Source of the DNA: UBA7672 sp030824255
GTDB lineage: Bacteria; Pseudomonadota; Alphaproteobacteria; Caulobacterales; Hyphomonadaceae
Length of the DNA stretch: 64,000 nucleotides
NCBI GenBank assembly: GCA_942493305.1
Contig: OW818686.1
Coordinates: 682,001 to 746,000, forward strand
Direction of reading: 5' to 3'
The notes under the pieces are model-generated. The model did not search any database and was not told where the DNA came from. It saw nothing but the letters and a program-made list of their open reading frames with translations. How positions within the stretch are numbered: the first letter of the stretch is position 1; each line of letters begins with the position of its first letter. Below, piece after piece: positions 16,237 to 24,107 of this stretch. Both the position numbers and the translations under genes were made by a program.

Positions 16237-17139
16237 ATGGCGGACGATCTAACGACGGACATCGACGAGCGCGCAGAGATTTTCTCGCCGCTGCATCCGT
16301 TGTTTGCAGATGCACCAACCAGCGTGACGTTCCGGAAGCTGCGCAAGCGTCTGGTGCGGCAGACACAGGAAGCGGTGCGCGCCTATGGGATGGTGACCCC
16401 TCCGCGTACTGACGGAAAGAAGCCGCGTTGGCTGGTGTGCCTGTCGGGCGGCAAGGACAGCTACACGCTTCTGTCGATCCTGCTCGACCTGCAGTGGCAG
16501 GGCGCGCTGCCCGTCGATCTGCTGGCGTGCAATCTCGATCAGGGCCAGCCGGGATTTCCAAAGCACATACTGCCGGAATACTTCGCGAAGATCGGCGTTG
16601 ATTACCGGATCATCACGCAGGACACGTATTCTGTTGTCACCGAGAAGCTGCCGGAGACGAGCACGTATTGCTCGCTGTGCTCACGCATGCGGCGGGGAAT
16701 TCTCTATCGCGTTGCGCGCGAGGAGGGATGCGAGGCGATTGTGCTGGGGCATCACCGCGACGACGCGCTCGAGACGTTCATGCTGAATTTCCTGCATGGC
16801 GGACGCATGGCGGCGATGCCGCCCAAGCTGGTCAACGACCAGGGCGATCTTTTCGTCCTGCGCCCGCTGATCGGATGCGCGGAAGATGACATCGCAAAGT
16901 TTGCCGGGCTGATGCAGTTTCCGATCATCCCTTGCAATCTGTGCGGCTCCCAGGACGGGCTGCAGCGGATGCAGATCAAGTCGATGCTGAACGAGTGGGA
17001 AAAGCGCAGCCCCGGACGGCGCCAGACGATGGCAAGGGCGCTGAGCCATGTGCGGCCCTCGCACATGGTGGACCCGGAACTGTTCGACTTTGCAGGCCTG
17101 ATGCTGGGCGAGCCTGGCACGAAGGATGACGGGCTCTAG
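16237..17139 (+). CDS. ttcA: tRNA 2-thiocytidine(32) synthetase TtcA
   Basis: TtcA thiolates cytidine 32 in certain tRNAs using ATP and a [4Fe-4S] cluster. The 300-residue protein has the PP-loop SGGKDS at residues 70-75 and the two CxxC motifs at C145/C148 and C233/C236, three cysteines of which ligate the cluster in the studied enzymes. The GHHRDDALETFMLNFL segment is also diagnostic. The start is the ATG after the 190-bp divergent spacer. Length is normal for the family. Confidence 0.96.
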   Translation: MADDLTTDIDERAEIFSPLHPLFADAPTSVTFRKLRKRLVRQTQEAVRAYGMVTPPRTDGKKPRWLVCLSGGKDSYTLLSILLDLQWQGALPVDLLACNLDQGQPGFPKHILPEYFAKIGVDYRIITQDTYSVVTEKLPETSTYCSLCSRMRRGILYRVAREEGCEAIVLGHHRDDALETFMLNFLHGGRMAAMPPKLVNDQGDLFVLRPLIGCAEDDIAKFAGLMQFPIIPCNLCGSQDGLQRMQIKSMLNEWEKRSPGRRQTMARALSHVRPSHMVDPELFDFAGLMLGEPGTKDDGL

Positions 17140-17203
17140 CCCTTTCCATTGACAGGCGGCGGTAGAGCCATGATGGCTCGGCGCGCTGAAACGGAACACG
17201 CGA

Positions 17204-18022
17204 ATGGCCTTCACCCTTCCCCACCCTACGGACGTCGAGCGCGAGGAACTGGCGCAGCTGTTCGGCGCGATCGCATCCGAGGCAGGCGTGCGGGTGATGG
17301 AGGTCTACAACTCCGATTTCGAGCACCGCACGAAGGCGGATTACAGCCCGGTGTCGGATGCGGACGAGCGTGCCGAGGAAGTGATCCTCGCGCGGCTGGA
17401 GGCGGAGCTGCCGGGCGTGCCTGTGCTGGCCGAAGAGCGGGCGGCGCGCGAGGGCGTCGGCACGCAGGTGTGGGAGACGTTCCTGCTGGTCGATCCGGTG
17501 GATGGCACGAAGGAGTTCATCAACCGGCGCGGCGACTTCACGGTGAACATCGCGCTGATCTGCGGCGGCGTTCCGGTGGCGGGAGCCGTCTACGCGCCAG
17601 CGCGGCAGGAAATGTATGTCGGCGGGGCGAGCGCGCAGCTGAGCGAGGATTTTGTTCCAGGCGCCATCCTGCGCGCGGGCCGCAAGCTGATCACGCGGAC
17701 ATATCCGGACGAAGGGCTGACGGCTATCACCTCGTCCTCACACCTGGACGAGCGGACCAAGGCGTTCCTGGCGGAGCGCAATATTGCGAGTCAGACAGGG
17801 ATCGGATCTTCGCTGAAATTCTGCTGGGTGGCGGCGGGCAAGGCGGACGTCTATCCGCGCTGGGGCCCGACGATGGAGTGGGACACGGCGGCGGGCCATG
17901 CCGTGCTGGCGGCGGCGGGCGGGCGCATGGTGAAACCCGACGGCCAGCCCTTCGTCTATGGCAAGGGCGCGGACGGGTTCCGCAATGGCCCGTTCATCGC
18001 CTGGGGCGGCGAACCGGCCTGA
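17204..18022 (+). CDS. cysQ: 3'(2'),5'-bisphosphate nucleotidase CysQ
   Basis: CysQ hydrolyses PAP, a by-product of sulfate assimilation, to AMP. The 272-residue inositol-phosphatase-fold protein has the metal-binding LAEE (residues 75-78), DPVDGTKEF (97-105) and the C-terminal MEWDTAAGHAVL motif. It starts 64 bp after ttcA on the same strand; a sulfur-metabolism link between the two is plausible. SAL/inositol monophosphatase activities are related alternatives. Confidence 0.92.
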   Translation: MAFTLPHPTDVEREELAQLFGAIASEAGVRVMEVYNSDFEHRTKADYSPVSDADERAEEVILARLEAELPGVPVLAEERAAREGVGTQVWETFLLVDPVDGTKEFINRRGDFTVNIALICGGVPVAGAVYAPARQEMYVGGASAQLSEDFVPGAILRAGRKLITRTYPDEGLTAITSSSHLDERTKAFLAERNIASQTGIGSSLKFCWVAAGKADVYPRWGPTMEWDTAAGHAVLAAAGGRMVKPDGQPFVYGKGADGFRNGPFIAWGGEPA

Positions 18023-18105
18023 TCGGCCCTGTCTGAACTTTGCGGGTCTGGCCTTTCGGCGGAAGCTGGGGCACAGACGGCTCGAACCACAGACGAGTTA
18101 GCGCC

Positions 18106-18348
18106 ATGACCACATCCCTTCCCGACCGCCTGAGCCAGGACCCCAAGAGCCCGTACCACGACAAGGAGATCCTTGAGCGCGGCGTCGGCATCCGGTTCAA
18201 CGGCGCCGAGAAAACCAATGTCTGGGAGTACTGCGTCAGCGAGGGCTGGGTGCGCGTGGTCGCCGGCGCTGCGCTGGACCGCAAGGGCCAGCCGATGACG
18301 ATGCTGCTCAAGGGCAAGGTCGAGCCGTATCTTGAGGGCGAGGGCTGA
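18106..18348 (+). CDS. DUF3297 family protein
   Basis: The 80-residue protein reads LPDRLSQDPKSPYHD and GIRFNGAEKTNVWEYCVSE, matching DUF3297, a small conserved soluble family of unknown function frequent in Proteobacteria. The ATG at 18106 gives the family N-terminus; the open frame upstream to 18040 is not conserved-looking. It is convergent with argE, 20 bp away. Confidence 0.88.
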   Translation: MTTSLPDRLSQDPKSPYHDKEILERGVGIRFNGAEKTNVWEYCVSEGWVRVVAGAALDRKGQPMTMLLKGKVEPYLEGEG

Positions 18349-18368
18349 GACTTGCCGCGAGGGCGGGC

Positions 18369-19529
18369 TTACTGAGCCCGCAGCGTTTCCAGGAAGCGCG
18401 CGAAGACAGCCAGACCTTTTTCGATCTCTGAAACGGCGACGAATTCGTTGGGCTGGTGCGCCTGCTCGACGGAGCCGGGGCCGCAGATGACGGACGGGAA
18501 GCCCGCTTTCTGGAACTGGCCGCCTTCGGTGGCGAAGGCTGCAACGCGGACAGCGTTGTCGCCCGTGAGCTTGCGCATGAAGACCTCGGCGGCGCTGTCG
18601 CGTTGCAGCTGCATCGGCGGAGCGTCGGCCGTCAGCGTGACGACGACGCCGCATTCGGGGCCGAGTTTCGACAGGCGGGCATGCACCTCCGCGACCTGAT
18701 CGAAGAAGGGCTGCAGCATCGCGTCCGGATTGTTGCCGGGGACGGTGCGCACGTCGAACACGAAGCGGCATTCGCGGGCGAGGATGTTCGCCGCCGTGCC
18801 GCCGCCTATCTCGCCGATGGTGATGGTGGTCCAGGACGGATCGAATTCGGAGTTCTTCGGCGCGTTGTCTTCCTGCTCGCGCGCGATGCGGCGGAGGGTG
18901 GCGAGAAGGTCGATCGCCTCGTGGATGGCGGAGGCGCCCATGCGCGGGTCCGATGAGTGGGCGGCCTTGCCCGTGATGTGAACCTCGTAGTCGCGAATGC
19001 CCTTGTGGGCCGACAGCACGCCCCAGAGCGTGGGCTCGCCGATCCAGACAACGCTGGGCGCTGCCCCCCGGCGGCCGATTTCCGCGATCATCGGTTCGAC
19101 GCCGGCGCAGCCGATTTCCTCGTCATAGGAAAAGGCGAAGTGGACCGGCGTCTTGAGATCGATCTTCGAGATGACTTCGGCGTGCGCCAATGAGAGGGCG
19201 ATGAAGCCCTTCATGTCGGTCGTACCCCGCGCAAACCACTTGCCGCCGGTTTCGATCATGTCGAACGGATCGGTGACCCAGGGCTGGCCGTCGATGGGCA
19301 CCACATCGGTGTGGCCGGAAAGGACGATGCCGCCCGGCACGTCGGGACCGAGGCGGGCCCACAGGTTGGACTTCTTGCCATCCTCGCTGGGCACACGGAC
19401 CAGTGTCGCGCCGAGGGGGCGTAGAAAGTCCTCTACCCATTCGATGAGCGGCAGGTTGGAATCGCGCGACGTGGTGTCGAACGAACAAAGACGGTGCAGG
19501 ATTTCGCGGACGCGCGGGAGGGTTGTCAT
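18369..19529 (-). CDS. argE: Acetylornithine deacetylase (M20 peptidase family)
   Basis: The enzyme removes acetyl from N-acetylornithine in arginine synthesis. The 386-residue protein shows the M20 metal and catalytic residues: H73 and D75 in SGHTDVVP, D105 in GTTDMKGF, the E137-E138 pair in SYDEEIGC, and a later GEPT and HSS pair. The start at 19529 (MTTLPRVREIL) is preferred to the upstream ATG at 19595 because the added residues are basic and not family-like. Succinyl-diaminopimelate desuccinylase is a related alternative; ArgE fits the dimerisation region better. Confidence 0.85.
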   Translation of the reverse strand: MTTLPRVREILHRLCSFDTTSRDSNLPLIEWVEDFLRPLGATLVRVPSEDGKKSNLWARLGPDVPGGIVLSGHTDVVPIDGQPWVTDPFDMIETGGKWFARGTTDMKGFIALSLAHAEVISKIDLKTPVHFAFSYDEEIGCAGVEPMIAEIGRRGAAPSVVWIGEPTLWGVLSAHKGIRDYEVHITGKAAHSSDPRMGASAIHEAIDLLATLRRIAREQEDNAPKNSEFDPSWTTITIGEIGGGTAANILARECRFVFDVRTVPGNNPDAMLQPFFDQVAEVHARLSKLGPECGVVVTLTADAPPMQLQRDSAAEVFMRKLTGDNAVRVAAFATEGGQFQKAGFPSVICGPGSVEQAHQPNEFVAVSEIEKGLAVFARFLETLRAQ

Positions 19530-19580
19530 GGGTGCGAAGCTAACCTTGGACTTTGCGCGCGCAAGGCGTAAGCGGGCCGC

Positions 19581-20003
19581 ATGATCTACTTTCATGCAGG
19601 CAGCGGCCCGGACACACAGGCGATCGGCATCGCGCTGGAGGAAATGCTGCTCGACTTCAACCTTGCGCCGGGACGGGCGCCGGTTCCCGTCACCGTGGTG
19701 GGTCAGGCAAGGCTGCCGGGGATGAACAACATCCTCATGGCGCTGGCCCGCAAGACGGGCAAGTTCCTGCCGGACGCCGAGGCGGCCGCGCCATGGTTTT
19801 CGAAGACGCCGCCGGGGCTGGACGCGATGGAAGATATCCTGTCAGGGCAGGATTTCCTGCTGGGCGCCTACACCGTCGTCGACATGGCTATGTATCCGAT
19901 CGCGGCGCGTGGCGACGTAACCGCATATCCGGGCATCCGCGCGTGGATGGCGCGGTTGCGCATACGGCCAGCCGTAGGGCGCGGGATGGGCGTGGTGGCG
20001 TGA
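19581..20003 (+). CDS. Short glutathione S-transferase-like protein (C-terminal domain only)
   Basis: The 140-residue product resembles the helical C-terminal half of glutathione S-transferases: DFLLGAYTVVDMAMYPIAA has the conserved VVD/TIAD helix and YPGIRAWMARLRIRPAVGRG the usual end. The N-terminal part does not form a recognisable thioredoxin-fold glutathione site, and the protein is 60-80 residues short for the family. It could be a decayed GST or a small independent protein. It is divergent from argE and convergent with the FKBP lipoprotein gene. Confidence 0.65.
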   Translation: MIYFHAGSGPDTQAIGIALEEMLLDFNLAPGRAPVPVTVVGQARLPGMNNILMALARKTGKFLPDAEAAAPWFSKTPPGLDAMEDILSGQDFLLGAYTVVDMAMYPIAARGDVTAYPGIRAWMARLRIRPAVGRGMGVVA

Positions 20004-20007
20004 TAAC

Positions 20008-20934
20008 CTACTGCTGCGGAATGACCGGCGGTTGGCCAATCGGAGACGCCGGAGCGAAATCGAGAAGCTCGAGTTCGTAGATCACCGTGGTGTCCGGCGG
20101 GATGCGGCCATCGCCCTCGCCCTGATAGAGCAACTGGGACGGCATGCGGACCATCCAGCGATCGCCCTTGCGCATCAGCTTCAGCGTTTCAGCCCAGCCC
20201 GGCACGAGATCCTTCACGGGGAAGAATTTCGGCTGGCCTTCGTCAAAGGTGGAGGCGACCACGCTGCGCGAGCGCAGGTCGTCGTCGGATTCGCCTTCAT
20301 CGCGCTGGACGCCTTCGAGGCGGCCCTCGAAATTGACGGCGACTTCATCGGCATCGGTCGGCGAGGCGCCGTTCGGATCGCCGGAGACGACGGGGAAGTA
20401 TTCGAGGCCGTTGGCGAGGCGCACGACTTCGGAGCTATCGGTCGGCCACGGGGCAACCTTCTGCCACGGGTCGGCGACGGCGCTCAGCAGTTCGACCTTG
20501 AACATCAGGTCGGCGTTCGGCGGGATGTCCATGCCCTGACCGCGCGGGCCATAGGCTTGCGCGGAGGGAATCCAGAACATGAAGGTGTCGCCCGGCTGCA
20601 TCTTCTGGATGCCCTGGGTCCAGCCCGGAATGACGCCGTTGAGGCGGAACTCGGCAGGCTCGCCACGCTCATAGGAGGAGTCGAAAATCAGGCCGGTATC
20701 GGCCAGGCGGCCTTCGTAGTGAACTTTCACGAGATCACGCGCCGTCGGGAAAGCGCCCTTGCCGTCGCCTTTCTTGAGGACGACGTATTCGACGCCTTCC
20801 GGCAGCTTTTCAACGTCGGCGCGGCCATGGTTCCACGGCTGGAGGCTCGCCCACGGGTCGTTCGCGTCCACAGCCGAAGGTGAGCACGCGGAGAGCGTGA
20901 GCGCAGCCGCAACGGCCAGCACGAGACGTTTCAT
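20008..20934 (-). CDS. Lipoprotein with two FKBP-type peptidyl-prolyl isomerase domains
   Basis: The 308-residue protein has a lipoprotein signal ending LTLSAC, so it is membrane-anchored. Domain one (about residues 45-155) is a complete FKBP fold with VKVHYEG, LIFDSS, VIPGWTQG and AYGPRG, residues that make up the catalytic pocket. Domain two (about 165-300) is diverged: VAVNFEG, STFDEGQP, LVPGWAETL and LLYQGEGDG, with a charged insert DEGESDDDLRSRS. It may bind without catalysis. The start at 20934 is the basic MKRLVL of the signal. Confidence 0.88.
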   Translation of the reverse strand: MKRLVLAVAAALTLSACSPSAVDANDPWASLQPWNHGRADVEKLPEGVEYVVLKKGDGKGAFPTARDLVKVHYEGRLADTGLIFDSSYERGEPAEFRLNGVIPGWTQGIQKMQPGDTFMFWIPSAQAYGPRGQGMDIPPNADLMFKVELLSAVADPWQKVAPWPTDSSEVVRLANGLEYFPVVSGDPNGASPTDADEVAVNFEGRLEGVQRDEGESDDDLRSRSVVASTFDEGQPKFFPVKDLVPGWAETLKLMRKGDRWMVRMPSQLLYQGEGDGRIPPDTTVIYELELLDFAPASPIGQPPVIPQQ

Positions 20935-21000
20935 GCGGGGATCTCCCAAGTGGTTGCCCGCCTGTTAGCACCGCTTCGCAGGCAGGGCGAGAGGCATGGG

Positions 21001-21018
21001 ACTGACTATCCTGTCAGT
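21001..21018. terminator. Weak hairpin downstream of ilvA
   Basis: ACTGAC and GTCAGT flank a six-base loop, 27 bp after the ilvA stop on the minus strand. There is no T-tract, so intrinsic termination is uncertain. Confidence 0.25.
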
Positions 21019-21044
21019 TGCCCCTGCCCCGACGAAACAGGAGA

Positions 21045-22289
21045 TCAGTTCGTTCGCGGCGGGAAGCCAGCCTCGGTCAGGGCGTCGATGATTTCCTGCG
21101 TGTGGCGGGCGTCGCGGGTCTCGATCGTGATGTCGAATTCCGCACCCTTGGCCGGGACATCCAGCGCGAGACGGTTGTGGAACACCTCGATGATGTTGCC
21201 GCCATTGTCGCCAATGACCGTCGACACCTTGGCCAGAAGGCCCGGCTGGTCGTTGCCGATGATGCGGACGGAGGTGATCCGCTTTTCGCGCACCAGCGAG
21301 CGGGTGAGAACGGACGCCAGCAGGCGCGTGTCGATGTTGCCGCCGCACAGGACAAGCACGACCTTGCGGCCGCGGAATGTCTCCGGCTCTGCCAGCAGGG
21401 CCGCAAGGCCCGCAGCGCCCGCGCCCTCCGCGACGGTTTTCTCGACGGTGGCGAACAGGGTGACGGCGCGCTCAAGCTCATCCTCGCTGACGAGGATCAC
21501 GCGCTCCATCAGCTGGCGCAGGATCTGCGCGGTCAGCTTGCCGACCTTCTTGACAGCGATGCCTTCCGCGATGGTGGCGCCGCCGACCTTGGCCTCTTCG
21601 CCGCGCAGTTCGGCCGAGAGCGAGGGGTAGAGCGCAGGCTCGACGCCGATGATCTGTGTTGCCGGCCGGCGCGCCTTGATCGCGGTGGCGATGCCGGAGG
21701 ACAGACCGCCGCCGCCGACAGGGATGACCATCACGTCGAAATCGGGCAACGCATCCATGATCTCGAGGCCGATCGTGCCCTGCCCCGCGATGACGTGCTT
21801 GTCGTCGAACGGGTGGACGAAGGTGAGCCCCTGCTCTTTCTCGAGCAGGCGTGCGTGGGCATCGGCGTCAGCTAGGGTCTCGCCATGGATGATGACCTTC
21901 GCGCCGAAATTGCGCGTGTGCTCGATCTTCACGAAGGGCGTGCCCTTGGGCATCACGATGGTGGACGGGATGCCGAGGCGGTTGGCGTGATAGGCGACGC
22001 CCTGCGCGTGGTTGCCGGCTGACATGGCGATGACGCCTGCAGCCTTCTCCGAATTGGACAGCGACAGCAATTTATAGAGCGCGCCGCGCTCCTTGAAGGA
22101 TGCGGTGAACTGCAGGTTCTCGAACTTGATCCAGACCTTCGCGCCGGTGATTTCCGACAACGTCCGGGAATAGCGCAGCGGGGTGTCTTCGATCTGGCCC
22201 GCAATGGCCATCGCCGCAGCCTCGATGTCGGCCAGCGTCACTGGCAGGGATGAGGATGCCTCTTGGGCGGAGATGGACTGTGCGGTCAC
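21045..22289 (-). CDS. ilvA: Threonine ammonia-lyase (threonine dehydratase)
   Basis: The enzyme deaminates threonine to 2-oxobutanoate, the first step to isoleucine. The 414-residue protein has the PLP lysine K66 in TASFKERGA, SAGNHAQGVA, and the PVGGGGLSSGI phosphate loop. One ACT domain occupies about residues 335-410, rather than the longer two-ACT regulatory end of E. coli IlvA, so it is the short type also annotated TdcB-like or biosynthetic in many Alphaproteobacteria. The start is followed by the expected SSSLPVTLADIEAA helix. Confidence 0.93.
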   Translation of the reverse strand: MTAQSISAQEASSSLPVTLADIEAAAMAIAGQIEDTPLRYSRTLSEITGAKVWIKFENLQFTASFKERGALYKLLSLSNSEKAAGVIAMSAGNHAQGVAYHANRLGIPSTIVMPKGTPFVKIEHTRNFGAKVIIHGETLADADAHARLLEKEQGLTFVHPFDDKHVIAGQGTIGLEIMDALPDFDVMVIPVGGGGLSSGIATAIKARRPATQIIGVEPALYPSLSAELRGEEAKVGGATIAEGIAVKKVGKLTAQILRQLMERVILVSEDELERAVTLFATVEKTVAEGAGAAGLAALLAEPETFRGRKVVLVLCGGNIDTRLLASVLTRSLVREKRITSVRIIGNDQPGLLAKVSTVIGDNGGNIIEVFHNRLALDVPAKGAEFDITIETRDARHTQEIIDALTEAGFPPRTN

Positions 22290-22383
22290 GGCGGCTGCCT
22301 TTCGCGATTGAAACTGGGGGCGTGCCTATACCTTATCGGGCCGGGATGAAACCCCGGCGCCTGAAGGCTGGCATGGGGCTGGC

Positions 22384-23487
22384 TCAGGCCGCGCGGACTG
22401 GCGGGGCCGCAAGGCCACGGGCAATATCGAGGCGGCGCATGGCCTTGGCGGGCCATTGGCGGGCCCGGCCCACCGGCAAGCTTTCAACCAGCACGCGCAC
22501 CTGGAACTGGGCGGCCTTGATGGCGGATGAGAAGCCCGCGCGGCCGACGAAGCCTGCGCCGATGGGGCGGGCGGCGTTGGCGAGGCTTTCCTTGAACTGA
22601 TAATCGCCGGGGCCGAGGTCCAGCTCGTTGTAGCCAGCGCTGGCTGCGGCGCGGACGGCTTCGAGGAAGATGATGAGACCGGGCGAATAGGACGACCACT
22701 GCGGATCGTGCGCAACGAACCATGCGTGGAGCGTTTTTCCCGCACGGAGGCAGAACAGCACGGAGGCGACCTGCCCCCTGATGCGCAGGACGAACAAGGC
22801 GCCGCCGAAATGCGGATCATCTGCGGGAGAGGCAAACGCGCCGCGCACGATGGCGTCGATCCAGCCATGATCGAAGATGTCGGTGACGCCGGTGCGATGC
22901 ATCTGCTCGCGCTTCCAGGCGAGCAGGGTTTCGAAGGCCTCGGTATCGCGTGAGAAGGCTTCGAAGCTGATGTCGCCATCGACATCACGGGTCAGCTTGT
23001 TGAGCTTCTTGCGCGTGCGGACAACGGTTCGGGAGCCGGTCGCATGACGTTCAGCACACCACGGCTCCCAGCCATCGTTGAAGCGAACGACATGGCCGAC
23101 ATCGTGCGTGATGAGCGCGCTGGCGACCGCATTGTTCTGCAGCCCCGCCGTGAGATCTATGCGGCCGACATCCAGGGCATTGTTGGCAAGCGACAGGTCG
23201 AGATTGGCGTCTGGCGCGGCGATCAGCGCCTGATAGTCACAGACAGGACCACCGGCGGGCACGGCCGCGAAACTGCCAGGGCGCTGCACGGGCAGGAAGC
23301 CGAGGGGTTTGCCCTGCTCGTCGCGCCAGATGGCGACGCGGGTATCAGCCCGGTGCTGGCCAACGAGCCGCACCCAGCCAGGCGTCAGGTAGGGGCTGGA
23401 GAGTTCGGGATCGGCGGACAGGAGCGCGCGCCAGGCAGCGACATCGCCGTCTGACAGGTCACTCGGATGCACGCTGTCGACCCGCAT
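22384..23487 (-). CDS. CelD/BcsL-like GNAT acyltransferase
   Basis: This 367-residue protein belongs to the GNAT-related CelD family (Acetyltransf_6), which includes proteins tied to exopolysaccharide or cellulose synthesis. Evidence is the pattern WARLLSADPELSSPYLTPGWVRL near the start, the SRTVVRTRKKLNKL helix, and the C-terminal GLIIFLEAVRAAASAGYNELDLGPGDYQFKE, which matches the acyl-CoA fold. Two possible starts exist; the ATG at 23487 has an AGGAAG site 8 bp upstream. No polysaccharide operon surrounds it. Confidence 0.75.
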   Translation of the reverse strand: MRVDSVHPSDLSDGDVAAWRALLSADPELSSPYLTPGWVRLVGQHRADTRVAIWRDEQGKPLGFLPVQRPGSFAAVPAGGPVCDYQALIAAPDANLDLSLANNALDVGRIDLTAGLQNNAVASALITHDVGHVVRFNDGWEPWCAERHATGSRTVVRTRKKLNKLTRDVDGDISFEAFSRDTEAFETLLAWKREQMHRTGVTDIFDHGWIDAIVRGAFASPADDPHFGGALFVLRIRGQVASVLFCLRAGKTLHAWFVAHDPQWSSYSPGLIIFLEAVRAAASAGYNELDLGPGDYQFKESLANAARPIGAGFVGRAGFSSAIKAAQFQVRVLVESLPVGRARQWPAKAMRRLDIARGLAAPPVRAA

Positions 23488-23553
23488 GCGGTCAACTTCC
23501 TGGAGGCTTCTCAAGCTTAACACATGCCAGAAAGGCCGCTTTTTTTCGTGAAT

Positions 23554-23581
23554 CCGGATCGGTGAATTTTCACCGATCCGG
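23554..23581. other. Perfect 13-bp stem-loop between the acyltransferase and YciI genes
   Basis: CCGGATCGGTGAA and TTCACCGATCCGG surround a two-base loop. The T-run lies on the plus-strand 5' side, so it does not look like a standard terminator for the minus-strand YciI gene. It may terminate an antisense transcript, or be a processing signal or a dispersed repeat. Confidence 0.5.
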
Positions 23582-23592
23582 GAGATTTCCGA

Positions 23593-24042
23593 TCAGCCGC
23601 CGCGTTGCTTCGCCTCAGCCTGCGCTTCCATCTGCGCCATCTGGGCGCGTTCGATTTCGGCGGCGTCTGCGCCGAAATCCTCGGGCGACCAGACCGGGCG
23701 AATCTCGATGAACTCACCGGCGGGGCATGGCGCCTGGCGGGCCCATGCGACAGCTTCCTCAAGTGAAGCGCAGTCGATGATCCAGTAGCCGCCGAGAACT
23801 TCCTTGGTTTCGGTGAAAGGTCCATCGAGCACGATCGTCTTGCCGCCGCCCTGGTATTTGACGCGCGCGCCATGGCGGGTGGGTTTGAGGCCTTCGCCGC
23901 CCAGCATCACACCGGCATCCACCAGGCGCTGGTTGAAGGCCATCATGTCCTCAAGAAGTTTCTGACCCTCGGGGCCCTCGGGCACGGGGGATCGTTCGGT
24001 TTCGGCGTCGGGGCCGGGGTACATCAGCATCACGAAACGCAT
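23593..24042 (-). CDS. YCII-related (DGPF domain) protein
   Basis: The 149-residue protein has the YCII-like ferredoxin fold: MRFVMLMYPGPDAE at the start and LDGPFTETKEVLGGYWIIDCAS in the middle, the diagnostic DGPF motif. Family members are cytoplasmic enzymes or binding proteins of unclear role, some fused to ECF sigma factors. Here it stands alone. The C-terminal 20 residues are an alanine/glutamine-rich tail. Confidence 0.88.
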   Translation of the reverse strand: MRFVMLMYPGPDAETERSPVPEGPEGQKLLEDMMAFNQRLVDAGVMLGGEGLKPTRHGARVKYQGGGKTIVLDGPFTETKEVLGGYWIIDCASLEEAVAWARQAPCPAGEFIEIRPVWSPEDFGADAAEIERAQMAQMEAQAEAKQRGG

Positions 24043-24107
24043 GGAATTCCTCCTTCTGTCGTCCGAGGACGCAGGTGGGCGGACGAAGCCGACTTTTCGG
24101 CCAGCAA

